DNA of 64,000 bases, from positions 2,170,001 through 2,234,000 of the forward strand of contig NZ_CP116968.1 in the NCBI RefSeq assembly GCF_032051675.1, read 5' to 3'. Both the position numbers and the translations under genes were made by a program. Under the pieces are notes generated by a model that ran no database searches, was not told the origin of the DNA, and was given only the letters and a program-made list of their open reading frames with translations. This document shows, in pieces, positions 28,177-37,017 of the stretch. How positions within the stretch are numbered: the stretch's first letter is position 1; each line of letters opens with the position of its first letter. This DNA is from Candidatus Nitrospira neomarina (GTDB lineage: Bacteria; Nitrospirota; Nitrospiria; Nitrospirales; UBA8639).

Positions 28177-30260
28177 GAATGAGGTAAAAAACGATATACG
28201 CGAGTTTGTTCGTCACGTCCCACATAGACCTCACAGCGACAGGTCACAACTTGCTGGGACAAGAGGGCTTCTACTGATTTCGGGTCTTCACTCGAGGTAA
28301 TAAGCCATATGGTTTTGTCTTTGTGCTGTTTAAGAATGGCGTCGACTCCTTGCGGGCTCGTCACGGGTCTGGACCGCGTGTATTTGTCGAACCACTCTCC
28401 ATTTTGTTGATAACTATACTGTTGCATGCCCTCAGGCAAACGAAGCCAATAGTCAACTTGTCCCACATAAAAAGTCTGCTCAAACACATCCATCGCAATC
28501 ACCACATCATCTTCCTGAAGATGCTTCCTCACATATCGCCCCGGCCCCTGGTGATCAGGATGATGGGGATACCCATGCAATATAGAGGGAATTTCTTGGT
28601 TATAATCGAGGCGTCCCATCTTCATGGCTGCCCACACGTGATGCTGTTCATTGATGACGGGAACGACCAGGAGGAACAATGTAAAGCTCAAAACTGCCGT
28701 CACAGTAGTAGTTTTTGTTGAATACCCTCCACTCAAAAACCGGTCATGGATCAGTTCTCCGAGAAACTGTGCGATACGAGCGACTCCCCATGCCATGATC
28801 ATTAAATAAAACGGGTAGAGCGGCAGCGTGTAGCGAAGCCCAATCCACTCTCGAGTCAATCCCAACACCAATAACGGCAACCAAAACCATACGAAAATCG
28901 GAGCTTCGCGACGAAGACAACCTAAACCTTGATGTCGAGTCAGGATCCAGAACACCGAAGTCAATATCATGACTCCGCTCATAACGGGAAAGGCTTCAAT
29001 GTACATTAGGATGTGCAGAGCTGGATAATAGAAAGAGTCTTTAAGAACTTTTCGTATTAAATCAATCTGGGAGACAACATTCAAACCAGTTCCTTGCCAG
29101 ATTGCTATTCCATAAAACACCCAAAACCCAAGAACCATAGAGAGCAAAACCAGTAAAGATTGCACAAAACGAAGCCTTGCGACTTCTCGCAACTTTTCAC
29201 CCAAGGTCAATCCCAGCAGAAGCACACAAACAGCCACCAAACCGAACAGGTTAAAAAGCGCAAAACCTGATAGGAGAAAGCTAATAATGTATAACCAGGA
29301 AGGAATCGCTTCCCGCCTGGCTAAGAAGCGGTAACTGGTCAAGACCCACAAGATCACACACAGCACCAAACCACAGAACAGCAAAAAATGCTGTTCCCTC
29401 ATGTCGGACAGCATCCAAAACTGTGGCAGAAAATGGAAGTGTAAGGCATTCTGAATCTTAACCAAAAGGCTTACCTGTGCCACACCTTGATCTTGGATGA
29501 CTCCAGGAACAACAAACGCTTCGAACTTCTGGTACCCATACCAGAAAATAGAAAGCCCTAAACTCACAGTGAGTACAAGAAACTGTTCCTTAAAAGCCAG
29601 CCGATACATACCAAAGAAAATTGGAAGGCACCAAAAACCCATTAAAAGAATTCCCAGTTCATGGGAAGTGATAGTCAATAACGCTCCGACAACAGCTAGA
29701 ACCCGATACATTGGATTTTTATCGATGAACCCCTTTTCAAACCAGAGGAGAGAAACCAGAAAAAATGTCAGAAAGGCTGAATACATCCGGCCCTCTCGAG
29801 AGATGTCAATATGCCAAGCCGAACAAACCAAAAACCAGGTTGCCATCAGTCCAGGTAACCTACCAATGTGGCGCCTTGCCAGGGAATAAAAGATAGGGAG
29901 CGCGATGAGGCCCAGAACCGCGCTCGGAACCCGTATAGCCAATTCACTCAGGCCAAATATCAGCGCTGAGGCTGCAGCCATATAGGAATAGGGCGCCGCC
30001 CGCCAATAAGCCATTCCCGACGGCATATGGGGAAACCCATCAGCCAAAATGGCTTGAACGGCAAGCATGGTGTGTTCCTCATCACCATAAAGACTGAGAT
30101 CACCCAGCCCAGGAAACCGAAAAAAAGCTCCCACAGCCATAATCACCAGGAGGTGAACCCCATGATATCTCGAAAGACATCTACGATAAGAAGAGGAATC
30201 TTTTGGAAAAGGCATCAACATTTCTTCAGGGGGAGCGTCTCCCGAACCCGTATCGACCAT
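28173..30260 (-). CDS. PMT/ArnT-like membrane glycosyltransferase (GT-C fold)
   Basis: About 695 aa with ten or more hydrophobic helices. The first periplasmic loop carries FRFPGLGDLSLYGDEEHTMLAVQAIL, in which the acidic DEE cluster corresponds to the catalytic Asp/Glu loop of GT39/GT83 transferases. AAPYSYMAAASALIFG and PSAVLGLIALPIFYSLARR follow. Enzymes of this fold take a sugar from polyprenyl phosphate and add it to protein or glycan on the periplasmic side. I choose the ATG at 30260, because the GTG at 30434 lies inside the upstream FemAB gene and its extra residues look unlike a membrane-protein start. The tail after the last helix (YVGQVDYWLRLPEGMQ) is soluble and periplasmic. Confidence 0.8.
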   Translation of the reverse strand: MVDTGSGDAPPEEMLMPFPKDSSSYRRCLSRYHGVHLLVIMAVGAFFRFPGLGDLSLYGDEEHTMLAVQAILADGFPHMPSGMAYWRAAPYSYMAAASALIFGLSELAIRVPSAVLGLIALPIFYSLARRHIGRLPGLMATWFLVCSAWHIDISREGRMYSAFLTFFLVSLLWFEKGFIDKNPMYRVLAVVGALLTITSHELGILLMGFWCLPIFFGMYRLAFKEQFLVLTVSLGLSIFWYGYQKFEAFVVPGVIQDQGVAQVSLLVKIQNALHFHFLPQFWMLSDMREQHFLLFCGLVLCVILWVLTSYRFLARREAIPSWLYIISFLLSGFALFNLFGLVAVCVLLLGLTLGEKLREVARLRFVQSLLVLLSMVLGFWVFYGIAIWQGTGLNVVSQIDLIRKVLKDSFYYPALHILMYIEAFPVMSGVMILTSVFWILTRHQGLGCLRREAPIFVWFWLPLLVLGLTREWIGLRYTLPLYPFYLMIMAWGVARIAQFLGELIHDRFLSGGYSTKTTTVTAVLSFTLFLLVVPVINEQHHVWAAMKMGRLDYNQEIPSILHGYPHHPDHQGPGRYVRKHLQEDDVVIAMDVFEQTFYVGQVDYWLRLPEGMQQYSYQQNGEWFDKYTRSRPVTSPQGVDAILKQHKDKTIWLITSSEDPKSVEALLSQQVVTCRCEVYVGRDEQTRVYRFLPHS

Positions 30261-30367
30261 GGTAAGACGGAAAGATTTCGAAAAGGAAAGAAGAATTCTT
30301 TCTCCCTCACGATTATTCCCATCATATTCAGTCAGGCAAAGTTGGCAGGATGAAACCTGCCGGGAAA

Positions 30368-31408
30368 TTACGGAACATAGCGAATGAGGTGAGGTCCTAC
30401 AATGTTGGCAATTGGAAGAGGAAGCTTCTTCCACAACGCAATGAAGGGTTTAAATTTTGAGTTTGTCGGACTCACATTGGGGATCTCTTTTTGCTTATGC
30501 AACGAATACTGATACGGTAAAGGAAGGGGCTCAAATCCCCAATGGCGCTTAAAGTCAAAGGATCCGGTTCCCCGCTTACTTCTCCCAAAATCAAAAATCG
30601 TAAAACCGTGCTCACAGCCATACTTCATAAGTTCCCAGTACATAAAGTCATTCACGGCAAAGTGAAAATATGATTTCAATGCTCCACTATAGTGGGGCAT
30701 CACCCGGTTTTTATAGAAAAATGTAAGAACCGCAGCGACTGGGGTTTCCTGATGCCAAACCGTATGAATTCGCACCTTTTCTTCGAAAATTTCCATGAGA
30801 CATTGAAAATATTTGTAGGGGAACACCGGAGTCCCTAGGTTATGAACACTATGTGCATAGATTTCATAGAACAGAGGGATACTTTCCTTGCCATTAACGG
30901 ATGAAACTAAATCATGCTTCATTCCCTGGCGAATCATCCGTCGTTGTTTCCTGGGGATAGCGGCCATATTCTTATCCGCATCTGATTCAAGTTCCCGTTC
31001 AAATGTCACGTACAGATCTTTCTCAGGAAGATCCACACCACACGGGCTTGCCTGCCGGAGTTCAATATAATCGGCACCAAGCTCCTCCGCTAATTCCTGG
31101 GCTCGATGCAAGAGGGAATTGACCGCCACGGAGTTATCTGCACAAATTCCACCGGTAACCCCAAAAGGCACCGAAATCAGAGCATTTCCACAAATGATGT
31201 TTTTCACTTGAAATAACGGCAAACACCCGCATATCCCGCAATCATCATATGCAGCCAGGTAACAAGAGCGATAGCCAAATGTTTTTTCAATGACTTTTTT
31301 CCAGCCAATAAGATGAAAAAAGGTACCCTGAGGGGATCTGTCAACAAAATCATCCCACAATTTTTCTTCATGGTCTTGAAAAAATGACACCCGTACGTTT
31401 TCTTTCAT
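30368..31408 (-). CDS. FemAB-family protein, XrtA/PEP-CTERM-associated (TIGR03019-like)
   Basis: About 346 aa with the FemAB GNAT-like fold. Lobe one has GTFFHLIGWKKVIEKTFGYRS, LPLFQVKN and SVPFGVTGGICAD. The linker region AAIPRKQRRMIRQGMKHDL is highly characteristic of the PEP-CTERM FemAB family. Lobe two has HYSGALKSYFHFAVNDFMYWELMKYG and FDFGRSKRGTGSFDFKRHWGFE. The reaction is presumed acyl or aminoacyl transfer, with substrate unknown. The start is chosen at 31408 (MKENVRV) with GAAAGAAAA upstream, rather than the ATG 33 bases earlier. It lies between the GT2 pair and the PMT-like gene. Confidence 0.85.
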   Translation of the reverse strand: MKENVRVSFFQDHEEKLWDDFVDRSPQGTFFHLIGWKKVIEKTFGYRSCYLAAYDDCGICGCLPLFQVKNIICGNALISVPFGVTGGICADNSVAVNSLLHRAQELAEELGADYIELRQASPCGVDLPEKDLYVTFERELESDADKNMAAIPRKQRRMIRQGMKHDLVSSVNGKESIPLFYEIYAHSVHNLGTPVFPYKYFQCLMEIFEEKVRIHTVWHQETPVAAVLTFFYKNRVMPHYSGALKSYFHFAVNDFMYWELMKYGCEHGFTIFDFGRSKRGTGSFDFKRHWGFEPLPLPYQYSLHKQKEIPNVSPTNSKFKPFIALWKKLPLPIANIVGPHLIRYVP

Positions 31409-31467
31409 AGAAAATTTTCTTTCAGGAATTCGCCATGTCACCAGAAGTGGGATTGACTCAAATCAGC

Positions 31468-32460
31468 TTATTTTAAAATCTTCTGGACAGCATAATCTTT
31501 GAGTTTCCGTGCATGAGTAAAAATAATCATTTCGCCCAGTAAACCAATTGAGGCGGTTTGGACGCCAAGCACCATCAACAAGACTCCTAAGATGAGCAGT
31601 GGCCGGTCGGTAAGACCTGTAAGGCCAAAGAGTTTTTGGATCGCCAGAATCATGGATATGATGAAACCGCCTGAAAATAGCCCCGCACCAATCAAGCCAA
31701 AGAATCGTAAAGGCTTTTTGGTAAATTTGAAAAGGAAGACCACCGTCAGAATATCAAGGATTCTGCGGAGATAAACACCTGGCCGATAAATTCGTGAATG
31801 ACAATCCGCAGGATGCTGGAGAACATTTTTCTCTACAACACGAAACCCTCGGTGATAGGCGAGCAACGGGAGGAACCGATGCAGATCACCATACAGTTGA
31901 ACTTCATGAATCACATGCTTTCGGATACCCCGAAGGCTACAGCTCATATCATGAAAATTCACGTCGGTTAAATACCAGACAACAAAGTGAAAGACATAAT
32001 TCTGCAACCGATTGATCCAAATATCACGACGAGGGTGTCGACGTGTGACAACAAGGTCGTAACCTTCCTTCAAAGAGTTCACCACCAATTGCAGACTCTC
32101 AGGCAAGGTTTGAAAATACGCGGGCAACGTGATGAACATGTCTGATTTTGCATGCTGAAATCCCACCATAAGAGCGGTGGCTTCTCCAAAGTGACGTGGT
32201 AGAGAAATAACGTGAATGGGTTTACCCTTAGCAATGAGGCCTTCAAGGGAGTGCCGCGCACTTTCAAAGCCCCCATCCAGGACAAAAATAAATTCAAATG
32301 ACTTCACTAAGCCGGTCAAAATTTCAGCATGCGCAAGATAAATATCACAGAGTGAATCATTTCGCTCTGTCACAGGAATAACAACAGACACCGCGAATTG
32401 ACGTTGCTCTGGACACTCTCCACTCAGGTGGGCCACGGAAGAAGGAGAAATTGAAGGCAT
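31468..32460 (-). CDS. GT2 glycosyltransferase with C-terminal membrane helices
   Basis: A 330-aa GT-A enzyme of the DPM1/GtrB/ArnC type. It has VSVVIPVTERNDSLCDIYL at the N-terminus, FVLDGGFESA (equivalent to VDDGS in relatives), LPRHFGEATALMVGFQHA and a CSLRGIRKHV acceptor-side motif. Two C-terminal transmembrane helices (GLIGAGLFSGGFIISMILAI and LLILGVLLMVLGVQTASIGLLGEM) follow. Members move a sugar from a nucleotide donor to polyprenyl phosphate. The usual DDG and DGDLQ aspartates are partly altered (THPA-like ITLPAYFQTLPE), so activity may differ from its neighbour's. It sits 68 bases downstream of a paralogous GT2 gene. Confidence 0.8.
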   Translation of the reverse strand: MPSISPSSVAHLSGECPEQRQFAVSVVIPVTERNDSLCDIYLAHAEILTGLVKSFEFIFVLDGGFESARHSLEGLIAKGKPIHVISLPRHFGEATALMVGFQHAKSDMFITLPAYFQTLPESLQLVVNSLKEGYDLVVTRRHPRRDIWINRLQNYVFHFVVWYLTDVNFHDMSCSLRGIRKHVIHEVQLYGDLHRFLPLLAYHRGFRVVEKNVLQHPADCHSRIYRPGVYLRRILDILTVVFLFKFTKKPLRFFGLIGAGLFSGGFIISMILAIQKLFGLTGLTDRPLLILGVLLMVLGVQTASIGLLGEMIIFTHARKLKDYAVQKILK

Positions 32461-32528
32461 AGTGGCAAGAGGATCGAAAAATGAAGAATAGAATAACTGA
32501 TCTGGGATTGTTCTCTCGTTAATGACGC

Positions 32529-33506
32529 CTAAGACAGGAAATCCCTTTCTTGATCTTTATAATCAAATCGGACAGTGAGTCGATGATCTTGAGAAAAAAT
32601 ACCTCTCAGCATCTGCTCAGGACGGTAATCCCCTGCATAGAGAAACATTTCTGCCAAAATTCCCATGGCAACCAGGTGTCCACCGAGTGCATAAAACAAA
32701 AAGGCGATCGCTGGCCACACTACTCCCGATCCCTCGGGAAGGAACATCACAAACAAGCCTACGCTACCCAAAAAAATCGCAGGGAGAGCGAGAGCACCAA
32801 ACCATATTGCTGGTTGTGCTGAAAACCCAGTCACCATTTTCACTAAGAACAGATCCAAAAACACCCGCCAAGCTCTTGAAATCCCATATTTACTTGTTCC
32901 AAATCTTCTAGAATGATGAGTCACAACCAATTCAGCAATACGAGCACCTGCCAAGGTTGCCATAGCAGGAATAAACCGATGAAGTTCAGAGTACAAAGCT
33001 ACGCGTTTAATAATTGGAGCCCGGTAAGCCTTCAAGGAACAACCATTATCGTGGATAGGCACTCCGGTTATTTTCCCAATAAGCCAGTTCGCGATGATGG
33101 AAGGTAGCCGACGGGACAAAAACTTATCTTTCCTTTCCTTCCTCCATCCACATACCACTTCATAGCCCTCTCCAATTTTAGTCAAAAGCCTAGGAATATC
33201 AGAGGGATCATTCTGCAAATCTCCATCCATGCTGACAATAACCTGTCCCCGAGCGAGACGAAAACCTGCGTTCATGGCCGCCGTTTGTCCATAGTTTTTC
33301 CGAAAACGAATGACTTTGACCCGTTGATCGTTTTGGTGCAACGCTGCTAATAACTCAAAGGTTCGGTCCTGGCTTCCATCATCCACAAACACAATTTCAT
33401 AGGATTGCCCACTCTGATCGCATGCCGTTCGAATAGCATCATAGAGAAGAAGAATGCTTTCCTCCTCATTGTAAATGGGAACAACGATGGAAAGTAGAGG
33501 TCGCAT
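32529..33506 (-). CDS. Polyprenyl-phosphate glycosyltransferase (GT2, GtrB/ArnC-like)
   Basis: About 325 aa. A GT-A domain carries SIVVPIYNEEESI, FVDDGSQDRT, FRKNYGQTAAMNAGFRLARG, SMDGDLQNDPSDI and NGCSLKAYRA, all canonical for DPM1/GtrB enzymes that charge undecaprenyl phosphate with a hexose. Two C-terminal helices (FGALALPAIFLGSVGLFVMF and VVWPAIAFLFYALGGHLVAMGIL) anchor it. The start at 33506 (MRPLLS) is preferred because the upstream 38 residues precede the first strand and look non-conserved. It is the first gene of the minus-strand block. With the PMT-like gene it forms a plausible lipid-donor/transferase pair. Confidence 0.85.
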   Translation of the reverse strand: MRPLLSIVVPIYNEEESILLLYDAIRTACDQSGQSYEIVFVDDGSQDRTFELLAALHQNDQRVKVIRFRKNYGQTAAMNAGFRLARGQVIVSMDGDLQNDPSDIPRLLTKIGEGYEVVCGWRKERKDKFLSRRLPSIIANWLIGKITGVPIHDNGCSLKAYRAPIIKRVALYSELHRFIPAMATLAGARIAELVVTHHSRRFGTSKYGISRAWRVFLDLFLVKMVTGFSAQPAIWFGALALPAIFLGSVGLFVMFLPEGSGVVWPAIAFLFYALGGHLVAMGILAEMFLYAGDYRPEQMLRGIFSQDHRLTVRFDYKDQERDFLS

Positions 33507-33620
33507 ATTCAGAGACCTAATTCCAAGTACCGCCCAATAAAAGACCCTGAGGGCAGGTTTTTCACCAAATGACTCTTGACTCTGAGTCGTCTCATTATGT
33601 GCTTCTCTGGAATTCCCCAC

Positions 33621-34150
33621 ATAAATGAATGCCTTTTTTTTAGTTCTCTAAACAACAACTACCTTCGTAACAGAATCAAGCTGACGATAAAAACATGCGC
33701 CCCCTCTACGGTCAAAGGCATTTCCCAAGAACAGGAAATCCTGACCTACACCGGCCAGGATACAAGCAAAACATAAATCATCCATTTGCGTGAGAACCCG
33801 AAAAAAGACTGTGCATATAAGTTTCGGATACGGAAAGACTAAACTCAAGGGCGGGCACAATCAGATTGGAGGACGGACTCAGCAAAAACCCGGCAACCTG
33901 CCGATTCAGGTGGACACACGACTGGGGAAAAAGTATTCCAGTAAGGAACAAAATTGCTGAGTTTCGCTCGGCAAGCGAATGAACCTATCTCCAGATAAAG
34001 CAGGTCATGACGTAAGAAAATTCTTACTATACTCAATCCATAAAATAAGTAAAGATCCCTGCACTAAAGGCGGGGCTATACAAAAAACCTTAAAACACTG
34101 ACGTTGGTCCCATTCCGAGACAGTTCTTAACTAGAACAGAGGGCGGCTTC
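33621..34150. other. Non-coding region upstream of the EPS block
   Basis: About 530 bases without a supported gene. By position it should carry the promoter of the minus-strand block. I cannot name a specific site. Confidence 0.35.
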
Positions 34151-34850
34151 GGTCGTTTGATTGAAACTGACGTTGTCTTAGAAACTCATTCGGTGTCAGG
34201 TGCCGAGTGCGCTATGTGGGCGACGGTGATTTTTATCCTGCCGCCACGTTTCGAGGATCAGTCGGGCCTCGTTGAGAGACAGGAACTAATTGACGGTCAA
34301 GCATTCGTCCCGCAAACGGCCGTTAAAGGATTCAATAAAAACGTTTTCCACAGATTTGCGCGGATGAATGAAGTCGAGCTGCACCCCGCGGTGGTACGCC
34401 CAATCTTCCAGTGCCCGTGATTGGAATTCGGTGCCGTGATCGACGGTAATCGACCGTGGGCCGGAGTTCCCTTTCAGGGCACGATCTAAGGCCTGCCCAC
34501 CAGTTCTCCCGACATTCGAACCCCCGCCTCTAGCACCGGGCTCTGCCGACTCCCGTTATCGACGACGGTGAGAATGCGAAACGGGCGGCCATCCGCCAGG
34601 GTATCATGAACAAAATCCATGCTCCAGCGCTCAGCTGGTCCCATGGGAGGGTGAGCGGGCCCCCGATGCAGCGTTATATGCTTTCGCCTTCGGACCCGCA
34701 TACGGAGTTGGAGCCCTCCCAGGCGATAGAGACGACCCACGCGCTTCCGATTCACGAGCCAGCCTTCGCGACAGAAGAGGATCCAGATCCGTAGAAAACC
34801 AAACCGCGGACAAGCCTGCGCCAAATTACGAATCCGGATGGGCAAGGCCG
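34150..34850 (-). pseudogene. IS407-group IS3-family OrfB relic
   Basis: Minus-strand sequence reads as an OrfB with RREGWLVNRKRVGRLYRLGGLQLR-like and ERWSMDFVHDTLADGRPFRILTVVD motifs. It then changes frame and continues with DHGTEFQSRALEDW, LDFIRPRKSVEN and FIESFNGRLRDECL, with an in-frame stop after LTVN. The signatures are characteristic of the IS407 group. N-terminus and OrfA are missing and at least two frame breaks are present. A possible OrfA fragment of the same type lies at 38740-38880. Confidence 0.75.
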
Positions 34851-34854
34851 ATTG

Positions 34855-35300
34855 ATTCTATGCCCGGGTCCGCCGGCCCACAGATCATGCCATCGCGAAA
34901 CAGTTCTACCGCAGCATTAAACAGGGGAAGATTTATGCGGTGGGCAATTATCCGGATAAACGCTCAGCTCGCGAGGAGATCGGACTAAATATCAAGGATT
35001 ACAACCATCGCTGACTGCATCAGAGCTTGAGGAGCTTCACGCCGGGCTATGTGCATCAGATTAATAACCAAACCGCCTTGTGGCAGGAACGGCAAGCCCT
35101 CAACCAGGCGGCCCAGAAACGACGGCGGGCCTACTGCCTCCAGACGTCACGGCGCTCCCAGAGAAAGAAACGGAGGGAACGCTCGGTTATGGCCCAAGGC
35201 GCGATCGTCAGTTATTGGCCCAATATGGAAGCCGTTTTTGGGGGGCAGGTGACCAATAGGCCCCTTCCCAGCCAGTGGGAGGAGAATCCCCTAAAAACGA
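34855..35300 (+). pseudogene. IS3-type transposase C-terminal relic
   Basis: Plus-strand sequence contains an integrase-core tail: HAIAKQFYRSIKQGKIYAVGNYPDKRSAREEIG, a stop where an arginine is expected before LHQSL, then SFTPGYVHQINNQT. It begins abruptly, head to head with the IS407-type relic. Only the last catalytic helix survives. Confidence 0.55.
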
Positions 35301-35344
35301 CTCACGAAATCATCTAGCCTCTCTCATTAAGAAAAACCTAGACA

Positions 35345-35830
35345 TTGAACCTAGCGGGATGGATGAAGAAGCAGAACGACCTTGCCCATCTGGTGCGTAA
35401 CTGGGTTGGCTATCATGCCATGCGCATAGGACTAATATCCGAGTTGGAGCGCTCATCAAGCAAGTATTTCACCCAGGGTGACGGAAAACGAGCTACGGAT
35501 TTCATAATTGAAATTACCAAAGTTGCTGGTGGTTTAGGAGCTAAAAATATATTCGTATTCGTACCCGAAAAAATTCAAGTCCCGTCCAGGACCAAAAACC
35601 CATTGCGTGCCGCGACTAGTCCAAGAGGCCGCAAGGGTGGCGAAAGTGCCCTCGATTGTTCCGACGCTGAAGTTGATAAAAAACTGAAACGTTAGGTGAG
35701 CTCTATTTTGTCCAGGACGCGCACTGGACCCCGAAAGGACATGAGTGGATAGCGCAAACCTTATCGGAGCAAATTGACGTTCTAAATCTGATCCACCTAG
35801 AAAAAGAAAAATATGGTTTGCCATGCAGAA
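35345..35830 (+). pseudogene. Fragment of an SGNH/AlgX-AlgJ-like protein
   Basis: A first frame (35345-35695) contains KVAGGLGAKNIFVFVPEKIQV and ends DAEVDKKLKR. After one frame change the sequence continues ELYFVQDAHWTPKGHEWIAQTLSEQI (to about 35790), which matches the D-x-H end of SGNH-hydrolase-like acetyltransferase partners. The N-terminal GDS part is not recognisable. It may be the remnant of an older O-acetylation gene on the opposite strand to the intact AlgJ-like gene at 35923-37017. The assignment rests on short motifs. Confidence 0.45.
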
Positions 35831-35922
35831 ATCGGTTGTCTGTTCTTTCGCTCCGCTCCGTGTGCCCGGAAATTGCTGCACAACCTGCTTGCGGATACTC
35901 CAGCACGTCGAGTCAATCACAA

Positions 35923-37017
35923 TTATTGATGAACCAGATCGCGACGCTCCAGCGCACCGAGCACGGCGTATGCCGCCATTTGGTATCCTAAATAGCCGCA
36001 GTGCGAATCGTTCGGCAGGTAGAAATCAATCACGCCATCCTCGACCGCCGCCTTAAACTCATCTTTTAATTTTGTCATGTGCAATCCAGGTTCATTTTCG
36101 AACAAACCAATTACAGACATATTGCGGTACATCGGGTCCTCGATGTAATCGGCGTAGACCGTGGTCTTGTCCGGAAACCCCAGAGTAAGGAATGTCGTCC
36201 GGCCGGCCGCCTCGATGCGACTCTGCAGGGCCATCAGGCTGCAATTGGCGGTGGCGATTTGGTGCGGTGTTACCCCGAGATTATTAAAATCACGTGTCAG
36301 CACAAGCAGACGATCGCTGACAGCGTTGGAAAACAGGTTGTCCCGCGACAGTTTAAATTCGTGGACTTCGGTCGGATTAAAATCGGGAATGCGCCGATAC
36401 AGGGCCTTCCGCAAGTAGTTAACGGCGTTGGTAATGCCGATACCTTCTACCGGGACCTGCGGGTAATCATCCATGGTTATCCATTCAATCTCGACAGCCA
36501 TCGGATTCGCCGGAGGCAGGCGCAGGGGTTCCGGATGACGATGAACCGAATTCCCATCCTGATTGGGACATCGATCATGGTTATCGATAAAGTTGCGTTC
36601 CACGGATTCGTAAATGAAAAGTCGCGGAGGGGCGCTCCGATACATCCTACTGGACAGCACACGGTCGATATCGATTTCGTTCATGTTTAAGGTGATGATC
36701 GACCAACCAGTCGCGGCGGCAAGGTAGTTCTGCCACCCCTTGGATAAATCATCGGAAAACGAATCTCCGAACACGACAACATCAAACGGACGATCATATT
36801 CTTCGATACTTCTGGCCCTGGTGAACAGGGGTTGTGGAAAATGTTCCTGTAAGGTAGTCCAGCCGATTTGGCTCTCCAGATACCCACCCATGCGGGTCAG
36901 TTCCCCCACCAATGGCTTCATATGGATAAGCAGACCAAAAATGACGCACAGCAGCAGCAAAAACAGGGAAAAGAAAACGCGATTGTACACTTGGAAAGGA
37001 TCGGTGGACATCGACAT
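35923..37017 (-). CDS. AlgJ/AlgX-like SGNH O-acetylation protein
   Basis: About 364 aa. An N-terminal signal anchor (VYNRVFFSLFLLLLCVIFGLLIH) is followed by a periplasmic domain with VVVFGDSFSDDLS, the nucleophilic Ser of the GDS motif, and NDSHCGYLGYQMAA near the C-terminus, the D-x-H pair of SGNH esterases. The layout matches AlgJ/AlgX family partners of MBOAT O-acetyltransferases. It would transfer acetyl to polysaccharide hydroxyls in the periplasm. The start at 37017 overlaps the AlgI-like stop by one base (TGATG). A second Met lies six bases on. The gene pair is noticeably more GC-rich than the main EPS block. Confidence 0.75.
   Translation of the reverse strand: MSMSTDPFQVYNRVFFSLFLLLLCVIFGLLIHMKPLVGELTRMGGYLESQIGWTTLQEHFPQPLFTRARSIEEYDRPFDVVVFGDSFSDDLSKGWQNYLAAATGWSIITLNMNEIDIDRVLSSRMYRSAPPRLFIYESVERNFIDNHDRCPNQDGNSVHRHPEPLRLPPANPMAVEIEWITMDDYPQVPVEGIGITNAVNYLRKALYRRIPDFNPTEVHEFKLSRDNLFSNAVSDRLLVLTRDFNNLGVTPHQIATANCSLMALQSRIEAAGRTTFLTLGFPDKTTVYADYIEDPMYRNMSVIGLFENEPGLHMTKLKDEFKAAVEDGVIDFYLPNDSHCGYLGYQMAAYAVLGALERRDLVHQ

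Noticed and set aside
36079-36690. A 203-codon plus-strand frame opposite the AlgJ-like gene
   Set aside because: It lies fully antisense to a gene with GDS and D-x-H motifs and shows no family features.
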